64,000 nucleotides of DNA, from contig NC_020174.2 of NCBI RefSeq assembly GCF_000224145.3, positions 2,577,924 to 2,641,923 of the forward strand, read 5' to 3'. Numbering within the stretch: position 1 is the stretch's first letter; each line of letters opens with the position of its first letter. The translations under genes were made by a program, and so were the position numbers. The notes below the pieces were generated by a model, which was not told the origin of the DNA, did no database searches, and worked only from the letters and a program-made list of their open reading frames with translations. Positions 44,122 through 56,700 of the stretch are shown in pieces. Source of the DNA: Ciona intestinalis. Lineage: Eukaryota; Chordata; Ascidiacea; Phlebobranchia; Cionidae.

Positions 44122-47100
44122 ATGGCGGTACCTTCTGAAATTTTGTACAACGTTTTAATGCCAAGCTCAGAGATGCCAGAGGGCTCAGAAAAAGTCAAAG
44201 GTTACGATTTCAACGAAGGAGTTAATTATAACAAGCTCTTATCAACTTATGAAAATAGCGGGTTTCAGTCAACGAACTTCGGAAGGGCTGTTGAAGAAAT
44301 TAATAAAATGGTTTGATATTATTTTTTTCGTAATTAATGCGCTTTTGTCTCTTGTTTATTTTTGCTCAGACTTTACAGAGAGATTCTATTTGTGGCTCTT
44401 TACAAATAAAAATTGAGGTTTCTAAAAGTAATGTTTTAATTGTGCTGTGAAAATGCTTTAATATGTATAATTTTACTATGGTTTAAATTATAGCGCAATT
44501 TTTACATTGGTATCTCACAGTATGCAGGTTTGGGAAAATGGGTTGTAACTTGTAGCATTACATCACGGCACCTGGTTGCGCTTCTGATTTCATGTTATTT
44601 TCAGATACAATTGAGGAAAGAACCACTCAGTGAATCAAGTTTAAACAAAGTTTCATTGAATCCAATCGACCGTTTGAAAACAAATTGTTCCATCTTTCTT
44701 GGCTTTACATCGAATATGATTTCATCCGGTAATATGTTAGTTATATCACCATTCTACTAGTTTTGTTTCTTTAGGGGCAAAATAAATACTATCAACAAAA
44801 ACATATACATGTTTATTCAATTAAAAATTTTGTAATATGAGTTTATTATACTTGCCTAAATTTATAACTAACATTTTTCCCTTGTTGAACGATAGATGTT
44901 ATAACACAGATGTTCTGGTTTATACACCCTTAATGTAACTTTGTGGGTGATTGTTTTATCTAGGTCTATGGCTGACAATTTAGACAAACCATTAGTGACC
45001 ACTGGGTTTGGGCAATTGCCGTTAAGTATCTTGCCCAAGACACAAACGCACACAATAGACACTCATAAATGCTAAACTACGATGCACATGGACTTTAAGC
45101 CATGACGCATGTTAAGGTTCTGGTACTGTTAAGTTTAAATTTTCTGGTTCTGGTACTGTTAGGTTTAAATTTTATAATTTTTGTTGTTTTGTCGCCATAT
45201 TCTGTCTTTTCGTTTAAAATCTTTCTAAATCTTCAATACCATAATGGAAGTTGGAAGAGACAAATAAAGTTATTATTATTATTATATTTTCAGGGATGTT
45301 TAATTTTGAAATTCTAACAAATGATGGTTTTGGGACTTTTAGGTTTAAATTTTATAATTTTTGTTAACCAGGCATAAGAAGCACTATTAGATTCCTGGTT
45401 CAACACAACATGGTGGACTGTGTGGTTTCAACAGCAGGGGGGATTGAAGAAGACTTTATTAAATGTTTAGCTCCAACATTTATGGGGGATTTTAATCTAA
45501 AGGGAAAAGATCTTCGTATTAAAGGAATAAATCGGTAATTTTTTTTTTGTTATTTTGAAAGTATATAATAGTAAGATGGGGGAAGATGGGACACCTTTTC
45601 GTTTAGTTTTCTCTTTTCATTTGGTAGTAAATAAAGAACATTCAATGAATTATAAAACTGTATCTTCACAACTTCCACAGACCGTTGATAATTGTTTAAA
45701 ACACGATCAGGCTATTTGGATATTAGGTGTTAAAGGTGTCCCATCTTCCCCCACTCTACCATATATACAGGGTGGCGGAAGATAGGAAACTTTTTCATTC
45801 TTTTTTCTCGTCCTTTGGTAGTGAACAAAGAACATACAATTATAAAAGCAAATCACTTCCATTGACCGTTGTTAATTGTTTAATATACGATCACAAATTC
45901 ACAATATTTGGATATTATGTGCTAAGGGTGTCTTGTCTTTACCCACCATACTATATATATTAATTTTAGTTTGTAATCCTTAAATATTATGTATGTTTTT
46001 TCATTTTGTAATCCTTAAAAAAATGACAGAACCTAGTCCAATGGCTTTTTGTTTAAACTGTAAAGTGAACCATTTCGTAATTTTCATTTTGTATTTTAAA
46101 TACCCAATATTGTACTGTGAGGGGAAGGGTGTGGGGCAGGTGGTTTCTTAGTTCACCTGCCGTACTCAACTCTGAACCGTGCCAATTTCATGTATAATGA
46201 GCTCTGTACCCGCACTTTGCTCAACAGAAATCCGGTACCAGCAGAAAAATAACGACTCCTTTACAAGTCCAGGTTTACAGCTCAGTTTATTCAACATTAC
46301 GACATTGACGTCATGATACAGATAACAGCGAGAACAGCATGCATTACAGGTCCTGATTCCTGCACTGGCTCCGACTGCCTCCTTATGCAGTACAGTACAG
46401 GGCTTATATATTGGCGAGAATGCAAAATGCGGGAAGAAGCATTACACACGAGAATAACATTAGACACAAGAAGAACATAACATTAGACACAAGAAGAACA
46501 AATATTATATACTTGTCGTTAGTTATAACAATATATGTGTAGTCAGTTATAACAATACACACAAGGCTAAGTTTCTTAGCATCCTTCTACTGCAGTAATT
46601 TCCTAAGCCTTGACAATGCTCCTGTGGCAGTGTCATTCTTATATTACTGAAAAGGAAACGACTAATTCCTGTCTGCGTTGTGCCAGCTGGCAACTTCGCA
46701 CAACCTGCAATCTTTATGCATATAGTGAAGTTTATATAATTTTACATGTTAAATATACTACCAAACACACTTCGGTTTTGACTTAAGTTTTTTCATTATA
46801 GAAATAATTTAATATTTCAATGTGTTTTAAACCGCATTTTGCCAATGTTTATTTAAAAGTTTGATCAAAAAGGTAACAATAACAATAAGGTATTCCCCCC
46901 AAAAATAGGATTTTTATAAAAAAAAGCTACAGTATAATTTTTTTTTTAAAGGAAGCTATAAAATAGAATACTGTTAAAGTAACAACAGACTACTGTTTAC
47001 AGAATTGGCAATTTATTGGTGCCGAATGTAAATTATTGTAAATTCGAGGATTGGATAATGCCCATATTTGATGAAATGTTAAAAGAACAGAATGAAGAAA

Positions 47101-49940
47101 AGGTTAAATGGACGCCATCTAAAGTTATCTGGAGACTTGGGAAAGAAATTAATGATCCAGAATCAGTTTATTATTGGTGTTATAAGGTTGGTATAATAAG
47201 TTTTATATAAATGTATGAAATTTATTTTAAATTATTATTTTTTTAAATTTATTTTGTGTTGAATATATTTATTATTATTTTTATTTATAAAAATTACACA
47301 CCAAAAATTTATTTTATCTCTTTGAATACAATAGCGAAGAGGAAACTATGTAAAACAATAAAAAGGACATTAGCTGCACATTTTTTGCTTTAATTAATTG
47401 TGTAGTACTATAGTCCATATCACATTAAAGCTCAAAAACAATATACTTTGAAGCTGAGAATTTTAAACCAACAATTTATATCTAATAGCTCAAAGTCTAA
47501 CATTTGAAACTAACAATACTTAAATTGTAACCTATGCTCCCAGTTCTAACTAATAGTACTTGGGCTTTAGGTCTTAGTTAACTGAAATACCTACTGTGTA
47601 TTACTTTTTACAAAAGTTTTTATTTAAACAACAAAAAAAGAAAAATCTAAGTTATGCGGTGATTAGTAGACGAGAACACACCCCTTATCAAAAATTTTTA
47701 CTGAAAAAAGATAAACTAATTATTTATGTCTTTGCAGAACAAGATTCCTGTATTCAGTCCTGCTTTAACTGATGGATCCATTGGTGATATGTTGTATTTT
47801 CATTCCTATAAGAACCCTGGTTTAATCATAGACATAGTGGAAGGTACCATAATACACTTTGATTGTACATGATAATGGCTTAGAAATATTACTGAAATGT
47901 AAATTAATAATAACATATAATAACTATAATAACTTTATTTGTCCCTTAGATTACGGTGGCTTTAATATTTAATTAAAAATATTTTAAAGGAAAAGAGTCA
48001 AAAGACAGGATATAGCGACAAAACGACAGCTGTTAAAACCTGCTTACAGTATAAACTTATTTACATTTAATTCTCAGAAAAAAAGCGTGGTCACTATGCT
48101 TAGCAGACAAACATTTATGTTTAATTATTATTATGGTAAACCTATAATAGAAACAAAGTTATATACAAAGGTGCAACCCGTACAATTGGGGGATCGGCTT
48201 TAAAGAGGATTATACTGTAAACAATATACTTTCAGTTAAACAGACACACAGTTTTATATTCTTTCCCATACAATTTTCTTTTCCAAATAGTCATTCTATT
48301 CCTAATAATATCTGTTTTGCATTCATTTTATCTTCATTATTGTTATTAAAGAGAAACATAAAATTAGATTATAAGTTCTAACTGTGATTGGTTTTAATTT
48401 GTTTAAAATTTTTAAGGCTGGTGCCATTACTTAACCATGAGGTGCCTAGATCGTTATTGAAAGTTACTAAGTTTGATGCTCAATACTGACAACATTAATG
48501 GTGTATGTGTCCTCGGCAGTGGTCACTAATAAGTTTTCCAAATTATCAGCCACTTATGAAGAAAAAAAAATCCCTCCATAATAATCACGCACAAAGGAAC
48601 ATACTTGGTAAGCTGGCACGAGGTGTATGAAACAAAACACCCGTGTTTAACAACTGCCGTTTTGTGGCAACGCAAGGATAAAGTAAGTTACAAGTACTGC
48701 ATCATATTACCTTATTATAACTATAGGGTTTAATTTAAACAAATATTATGTTTTATTACAGACATTAGATTAATGAACAATCAAGCAGTCTATGCAGCAA
48801 ACACAGGGATGATAATCCTTGGTGGTGGATTAGTTAAACATCATATATGTAATGCTAACCTTATGGTAAGTTTCCCTACTGTATGCATTTAAATTGTAGC
48901 TAAGATTTTTTTCTTTATGTATATGCAAAAAATTATTATTGTTTAGATGTTATGACATTTATAAAGTTATGGCTTATGTCACCGATTTTTCCTATTTCGG
49001 CGTTTGTGGTGTCGTGACATTTTTAAACTTATGACAAAAGTTGCAGAGAAACGGTTATAAACTTTAAAAATAGATATATTTAAAAATTTCAGAGAAACGG
49101 TTATAAACTTATAAAATAGATATATTGCATGGCAATGGTTATAAACTTATAAAAAAAATAAAATTTTTTCAAAAATCACAGAAACACGGCTATAAACATA
49201 TAAAAAATATTTATAGCATTTAAAAAATTTGCAGAGAAACGATAATAAATATATGAAAAAATATATATTTTAAAAAATGCAGAAAAACGGTTATAAACGT
49301 ATAAAAAAGTATATATATATATATATATAGGGGTGTAAAAAATTGCACAGAAACCGGTATAAACTTGTAAAAGATTTCTTTTTCAAAATTGCAGAGAAAC
49401 GGTGCCGATTTCTCTGTTTTTGTAAACACTGCTCAAGAGTTTGATGGTTCGGATGCTGGAGCTTCACCAGATGAAGCTGTTTCATGGGGAAAGATAAAGA
49501 TGGACGCAAAACCAGTGAAAGTTTGTTTATGTGTTTCATACTTTACTGTAAAATGTTGGCAAGAATCTTAACAGCTCTACCTTAATGGTTGATTATGGTA
49601 TATAAAGAATTACCTCCCACAAAATCACATACATCTGGTGACTCGTAAAATGTGTATGAAACAAAACACCTGTATTATAACAACTGTTAATGCCCTGACA
49701 CGCAAGAAAAAATAAGTTACAAGAGGTATACGAAACAAAAACTTGTGCTAAAATGACTGTCGTTGCCCCGCTATGTGTGGATGAATAAGTTACATTTATT
49801 TTCATTTGAGAAAATGATTTATTCGACTATTTGTAAACATTTATTTTCTTTTTTTGCAGATATGCGCAGAAGCTACATTAATATTTCCACTCTTGGTTGC
49901 ACAAACGTTCGCGCGCGATTTTCATAGTATAAAAAAGTGA
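44122..49940 (+). CDS. DHPS: Deoxyhypusine synthase
   Basis: Transfers the aminobutyl group of spermidine to one lysine of eIF5A (NAD-dependent), the first step of hypusine formation. Exons: 44122-44310, 44605-44728, 45372-45534, 47003-47186, 47738-47843, 48762-48865, 49395-49520, 49860-49940. They total 1,077 nt (358 aa), near the usual length, and the protein is complete. Recognisable blocks: [103 protein letters not shown]; and [11 protein letters not shown], whose Lys (about 323) corresponds to the lysine that forms the enzyme intermediate. The intron before exon 7 is a minisatellite built from copies of that exon's acceptor. Intron 3 carries two MITEs in a row and a solo LTR. Confidence 0.97.
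44905..45085 (-). mobile_element. SINE tail and middle
   Basis: In DHPS intron 2: AACTTTGTGGGTGATTG to CTTGCCCAAGACACAAACGC. Confidence 0.7.
45150..45290 (+). mobile_element. Repeat with AATAAAGTTATTATT tail
   Basis: TTTGTTGTTTTGTCGCCATA to AAAGTTATTATTATTATTA. DHPS intron 2. Confidence 0.75.
45571..45771 (+). mobile_element. TATAGTAGGG MITE, first of a pair
   Basis: Full-length in DHPS intron 3, ending CCCACTCTACCATATATA. Confidence 0.88.
45772..45960 (+). mobile_element. TATAGTAGGG MITE, second of a pair
   Basis: Follows the previous copy directly in the same orientation, starting CAGGGTGGCGGAAGATAGG. The two differ at many positions, so they look like separate insertions rather than a recent tandem duplication. 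Confidence 0.85.
46205..46615 (-). mobile_element. Solo-LTR-like fossil in DHPS intron 3
   Basis: Read on the minus strand it begins TGTCAAGGCTTAGG, has a TATATAAG box, then AATAAACTGAGCTG and ends near GGGTACA. This order (U3, promoter, polyadenylation signal, U5) fits an LTR of about 410 bp. No internal region is attached and no clear target duplication is seen. Family not assigned. Confidence 0.55.
47905..48190 (-). mobile_element. Repeat with AATAAAGTTATTATT tail
   Basis: Long copy in a DHPS intron; TAATAACTTTATTTGTCCC to GCAGACAAACATTTATGTTT. Confidence 0.8.
48417..48695 (+). mobile_element. tRNA-derived SINE, diverged
   Basis: In the DHPS intron before the exon at 48762; tail GCTGGCACGAGGTGTATGAA intact. 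Confidence 0.75.
49035..49394 (+). repeat. Minisatellite of 3' splice-site copies in a DHPS intron
   Basis: Seven or so diverged units of about 45-60 bp, each with a core like TTGCAGAGAAACGGTTATAAAC (shown as GCAGAGAAACGG plus TATAAAC). They start near 49042, 49091, 49130, 49185, 49232, 49280 and 49346. The last copy of the core is the real acceptor and first codons of the exon at 49395 (GCAG, then AGAAACGGTGCC). A (TA)n run sits at about 49310-49330. Confidence 0.88.
49605..49800 (+). mobile_element. SINE tail fragments
   Basis: Two tail pieces one after the other (CACATACATCTGGTGACTCG; AAGAGGTATACGAAACAAAA) in the last DHPS intron. Confidence 0.6.
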
Positions 49941-50769
49941 ACAGTTACACTCGTGTTTCTTATTAAAACAAAACTTTTCATTTCTAAGGAATTTTAGTGA
50001 TATAGGTGTATGTATACCAGTTTTTGTCTGATGCAGTGTTCTGCTACAACTTAAAATTATAAAATTACAGAATAGAACATGGTATTTTAAGAATAGAATA
50101 TGATATTTTAAGACCTATTATATCTCTTTTTATCTTGGTTTGATTTTTTAAAACTTGAATAAATATCCAGTGTACTAAATTGAATAAATGTCCAATGTAC
50201 TGGCACCAAGTCACTGTTGTATAGGCTATTATTCTAGAGTTTAAAAAACAAATGTGTTTTTTTTTGTTGCAAGCGATTCTGTTACTATTAAGTAAAATAT
50301 TATGTTAGAAAATATTTTCAAAGTACTGTACTTTTAAGTTTCAATAAACGGAAAATGTTGTTGTTTTAATTCCAACGCTGCGGAAATGAAACAATTCAGA
50401 TAATTCAAAGATCACCAAAGAATGATTGCAACAAAAGTTAACTCTGCGTTCCACGTCGTACCGATCACAAATATGCATTGTTTGTTTTGTTTTAAATTTT
50501 ACAACTCTCCTGTACCAGGCCTGCATGTTTGGTGTTGCATTAATTTAATCACAATATACACAAAAGGACATCATTAAACTGAATTTTGTTTAAAAGCTCA
50601 TTACAAACTAGAGAAACCTCATAAATGCATGAAAGATTGGGTGTTTGACAGCGGTCCAGTTTTAAGAATTTTTGAGTTTTTTAAAAAAAATTTTACGTGA
50701 AAATTATTCCAGAGAAAAGTAATGTAATATTTTGTTTAATGTCGTACGTGAAAGTTTAAGATAATAATA
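49941..50769. other. Intergenic region, DHPS to lectin gene
   Basis: About 830 bp in tandem orientation. AT-rich, with an imperfect direct repeat AATAAATxTCCAxTGTACT near 50157-50200 and possible DHPS polyadenylation signals. The last few hundred bases should be the lectin promoter. No exon is recognised. Confidence 0.5.
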
Positions 50770-53700
50770 ATGCGGTCAATTCTTGCCTTTTTCACTGTGG
50801 TTCTGATACAAACAGGTCTGTTATTTAGATCTTTTTGTAGACTTATAATTTTTTGGTGAAAAAGTGTATTATGCACTTTCTATTCTTCTTCCAGTGTAAT
50901 GTTGTGTATTTTGTAATTGTAACTATTTTTGTAACATTTTGTGATAAATTTATTTTAGATAACAAATTTTTTTATTACCTTTAGATTTAGATAAATATAA
51001 CATTAATTCTTTTGTGTAAATAAAATGACAATCTTTATTTATTTGTTTTGTTCCCACAGCATATTTTTCAACCCAACTTTATATCCTTTATACTTATTTA
51101 TTCTATTGAATTTTTTTCCTTTTTCTATAAAAAATTAATGAATGTTTAATTTTTCCGTTTAATTTTTATTTTATAAATTTGGTTTCCATTTTATAAATTT
51201 TACATTCTGTCTAAGTTTTTTGTTTGTTTTTCTAATTGCAGTGTCATCTCAAACTGATTGTCCAAATGGTTGGTCTTCTTACAACAACTTTTGTTGGTAT
51301 TTTTCAAACCAGAAACCACCAGTAAGTTGGACGGAAGCCGAATCGTGGTGTCAGCAGAACAACGGGCATCTTGCTAGTTTTGCAACTGTGGAGGAAAGGG
51401 TAGGAGAAAATACTCACAATCATTAATAATTCGTAAAATTGTATCTCATACTTGTTTAAACTCACTGAAAAAAATTTAACAGTATTTGCTTGTAACCAGA
51501 CATATTACTTGTTAAGAAAATTTTTATAAAGTTGTTTTGTAATCTTACCAATTGGAAAATTCTTTTTTTTTTAATTCCTGTCGAATTTTATTAAATTCTG
51601 GTATTATATTCAGCTGTTTAAATATATACAGTTTTATTTATAACTTAAATGAATAAAAAGCAACAAACTTTTAGTTTTGATTGTTATTTTTCACCAGGAT
51701 TGGGTGGTTGATAATAACATGGAAAACATGGATGAATTGCGATGGTGGATTGGACTTAATGATGTGAAACAAGAAGGTCATTTTTCATGGAGTGACGGAA
51801 CACCTTATAATAGTAGTATAGCGTGAGTATTGCGACTTGGTACAGTTACTTGTTTCAAGCAATATAACATGACAATTTTATTAAAAAAATGGTTTACATA
51901 AGTTAACAGAACTTTTCTTTTCAAATTTGCAAACTGAATAAGTAAAAATTTTTAGTTTAAAACAGTACAATTACTTGTTTTAAACAATAAAACATAACAA
52001 TTTAAAAAAATTGGTTTACATTAGTTAATCTGTCTACTTTTTGTTACAGCCGTATGTTTTGTTTATAAAAAGCTGTTTTAATTTCTTAAAACCACTTCTG
52101 GGTTTCTATGTTAACCTACTTAAACATGTTTCGAATGCTTATTTAAACTTTGTTAAGACCCTGATGGGGGTGCAAAGTTTGTTCAATGGTCGTGCCCACT
52201 TCAACGTAACGACTCCATAACACTAGGTCGACAACTCAGTTTATTAGTCGAACAAACAAGCGGCATCAGGCTAGGGACAAACGTGAGGACAGCAAAAGTG
52301 TAAGAGAGCTTCTACTGCCCTCATAACACAGAAAATAGGAGGGCTTTTATAGCATAAATGTGTGTAAACACAAAACACGGAAGAGATAATTGACACCAAA
52401 GAATGGCAAGCTGTCATATTATTTCCTTGTAGTAGGAAACACAAAGGATATGTCTCGTCAATCATAAACACAGTTACGCCAGATGTAATAGTTACGCCAC
52501 ACGGCTGTTTAATATTTAATCTTTATGCATTAGGTTAATTTGGACAAACTGAAATATATATCTGTGCTCGAAATACATTCAACCGCTACAACCTTTTAAA
52601 TTCATATTAAAATAAGTTTGGCTATTTGTTATCTAAAATAGTTCCAGAAGTTTTGGTCTTAAAAATACCACCCAGATAAATTCAACTTTGGGTGAACTAT
52701 AAACTGTATATTTAGAATGAAAAAACGCTGCCTAATGTTGTGGAAGGGTTGGTTGGGCTTACACACAGCAAATCCCAGCCAGAACTTACCCTGTTTATTT
52801 AAAGCCCTTACACCTTAGGTCGTATTCAATTAGTCTGGCGCCATGGCTCAGTGGTTCAGGTGCCTGCATTGAAACCAAAGTGTCCCCGGTTCGATGCTCG
52901 GCAGCGGTACTAAAACTGATCGGTATATGTGTCCTTGGGCAAGACACTTAACGGACATTGCTCCAACCCAGCAGCCACTAATAGGTTGTCCAAATTGTAA
53001 GCCATATCAAATAAAAATTATACACAAAGTTGAAAAGTATGGTAACTCGTAAGCACACGGAATAAAAAATGGTGCCAATATTACGCGTCTGACTGTGATG
53101 CGGTGTCACCGCTGGCAAGAAAGACTTAAATGGGCTTCCCGGGTGTTGGGGTAATGGGTCAAATCTCGCCTAAATCCCAGGTCCTTGACAAAGACCTCAT
53201 CCATTAAGAATAAAAAATAAAAAATATCAACTCTTTTCTTGTACTATAGTTCTGTTTCATAATATATAATTATATAAGTGGCAACCCAACCCACCATTGT
53301 ACAACATGGGGCAGCTTAGGTATCCTACCACAATGTTTATTTAGAAATTGGAAATATGGTGAACCAAACAACGCCTATATGGAGAACTGTGCTGAGATTT
53401 GGATTGCTGATCCAATAGTTAACGATAAACAATGGAATGACAATTCCTGTGAAGCTACTCGTACTTTTGTTTGTAAAAGGCCAACGGGTAAGTTTTAGTT
53501 TACCAATAAATTTTGTTTTCATTAGAACTTTAACTTGATAATAATTAAACATTTATGGCTTGTTTGTCTGCTAGGTGTAGCGACCACGCTTATTTTCTTT
53601 CATTTAAACGGAAGTATGTTTTTAACTGTAAGCGTGTTTTAACAACTGTTGTTTTGTCGCTATATCCTTTTTTTATTTAAAGCGTTTCTAAATCTTAGGT

Positions 53701-56700
53701 ATTGAAATATCAAATAAAGTTATTATTATTATAAAATTAGACACAAACATAAAATCCTAGATTTTAAGCTTAAAATGTATGGAAAATGTATTTAATAGAG
53801 TAATAAAATTTTAAACCAGTTAAGTTTTGGTACAGTTGAAAATACTAAATCTTTGTTTTGTGGTGCTGTTTGGTATTAAAAATTATCCTTTTTTTCAGGA
53901 ACATTTAGTTCATGTCCCAGCAATTATGTGAATTTGGGCGATCGATGTTATTATGTTTCATCTTTATCATCTCAGTGGCAAGATGCACAAGCTGAATGCA
54001 AGTATGTATAACGAATATATACGAAACCAAACACTTGCGTTATAACGACTGTCGTTGCCCGCCACGAGCGTATATTTAGAAGAATAAGAAAAGTTAGAAC
54101 ACCTTTTCTTTCTTTTTTCTCATTCCATTTGGTAGTAATCAAAGAAGGTTCAAAGAATTATAAAACGGATATCCTCAAGACTCCCATAGACCGTTGTTAA
54201 TTATTTAAAACACGATCAGGAAATTTGGATATTATGTGGTTTCCGTCTTCCCCTACCCTACTATACAATAATGTTGAATATAATATAGCTAGCTTATCTG
54301 GTTATGCCTCATAATATATATTTACCTAAAATGCAATGTAAATTTTGTTTAACACATTTTATCAACTTTTTGTATTTTTTTAAGCTGGTGTAATAATTCA
54401 GCCAATACATTGTATTTCTATTTATCTTAGAAAGCAAGGAGCTAATCTTGCTTCAATTGGTTCTGGTGGCGAACAAACTAATGTTGAATCCTTGATCAAC
54501 GGCTACAGTGAAAATTTTTGGATTGGTCTTTCTGACACGGTACGTATGAAACTGAATGTAATTTGCTTAACTAGGCTAGTGGGAAACGACAGTTGGTATA
54601 GCATGTTTTGTTTCATAAACCTCATGTCCGCTCATGAGTCACCACATATGTGACTTTGTGGGTGATCATTTTTTTCTATATGGCTGATAATTTAGACAAC
54701 CCATCAGTGACCACCGGGTTGGAACAATACTATTAAATGTCTTGCCCAAGAACACAAAAGCCCACAATGGTAGTTCCGTCGAGCCTACCTCTGGGTTGTC
54801 TTGAATATCTACTAGATTACAAATTGACATATGATTAATATTTATACAGGCAAGTCCAGATACGTTGACCTGGGTTGACACTGCAACAGTGTACAGCTAC
54901 AAACACTGGGCTCCAAACCAACCACCAAACCCGTAAGTACATTAGGCTTTAAAAGCCTGCTTCTAATTAATGAATATCAATAGTGTTAGGTAAGTGCGTG
55001 GTCCGGCACACTGCTGTAACGGCCTACCCCTATTGACCAGACTGATGTAGGCCTTCTTAGTTAATAGTTTAATCATATATAACAGATAGTATCATAAAAA
55101 GATGAGCCCATAGCTAAACAACAACCATAGTAAAGCTAGAAACAATACAGAAGCACGTCACAGCAAACTATGCACAAAAACCACAAACATATACAACGAT
55201 GGAATAAAAAATACGTCACACTAGTTATGGTTGGTTGAAAAGGTATTACCACAGCTGTGCTAATGGATACCAACATAGCATGCTTGGTTTGAGCCAAGTA
55301 TTAAAACTTTGCGTGAAGGCCCTTTAGTTTAAATTTATTTAATTTTTTTTGTTGGCCTGACAAACATTGCCACTCTTTATTTCATGACATATATAAACAC
55401 GAACCAACTAAAAAACTATGCTAACCACAAAAGCTAACCAAAAAACTAAGCAAACCACTTCAAAAACTAAGCTAACCATTTTCGTGTGTAGCCTTCCATA
55501 CCATGGCAGTACATGCACAGAGATAAGCCAAATATTAGGATGGACATGGAATGTGGTCAAATGTTCAGTAGAAAAGAGGTTTATTTGTGAACGTGGTTTA
55601 AAAGGTAGGTTTTATATCCTTTGATATTTTAACTAAATTTTAGTTTTTAACTAGGTTTTATATCCTTTAATTTTTCTAACTAATTTTTTTGGTGAATATT
55701 AAAATGCCTGTATATTTGCATTTCTGTGGAAAATGTTTTTTTTTTTTTATTTTCTAGCTCAATGTCCTACTGGTTGGTTGTACTTTGCTGGGAGCGGTAA
55801 ATGTTATGAATTTGATATTAACCCAAATAGAAAATCAACATGGACTACTTCAAAGGAGATTTGTCTTGGCCTGGGTGGTGGAATGCTTAAAATATTGGAG
55901 TAAGTTTGATCACCTGGTATTTAAAATAGAAATTAAGCATTTTAAATAACAAACACTTTATCGAAAGTTTGAAATTCTACAATTATTGTGGATTATGTTT
56001 TTTTTTATGCATTGTTTCTTATTCATGTTCTAAATTTGCTTAATGTATTTTTTGTTTTGCAAATTCGCTGCTTGTGACTGCTACCATTGACGGTGTATGT
56101 ACACCCCTTGTTACAACGACTGTCGTTTGCCCCTCCATGGGAGGATAAATAAGTTACATACGTAGTAACTTGTAAGCGGCACAAGGTGTATGAAATAAAA
56201 CGTTTGTGTTATTACCACTGTTGTTGCCTTGCAATGCAAGGATAAATACGATAGATAACATTCATTCATTCAACTTGAATATTTGATCCAGCCAAGATGA
56301 AGAAACATTTGTGGGAAGTGTGTTGGAATCCTACGCCAGTAACGGTCACCCCCTCGTGTGGTTGGGTGCGTCTGATATCGGACACGATGATCAAGTCACT
56401 TGGTGGGATCAAACCAACATAGAAACACCATTTTGGAGTTCACACATGCCCGATTATGTGCAAGGTTATATTTTATTGCAATCCTAATACTAATTTTAAA
56501 CAATTTGTTGGTCATTGGTTTATTTTGAAACAAAATATTTTTTTAAATATCTTGAATTTTTTCATTAAATGTTCATACTTTATTTATACTACTATTTAGA
56601 TGATCAGTTAAAATTGAATCAATATGTAAAAAAAGTATTTAAAAAGTGTGGTAAAAAGTATTTTTTTAATGAACATAAAAAATTGTTAACATTAAATTGG

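Noticed and set aside
45571-45960. Coding frames of 76 and 78 codons
   Set aside because: Both are translations of consecutive MITE copies.
46150-46720. Complete retroelement
   Set aside because: Only LTR-like sequence is present; there is no internal region.
49035-49394. CRISPR-like array
   Set aside because: The spacing is irregular, the units are diverged and lie in a eukaryotic intron; they are copies of a splice-site region.
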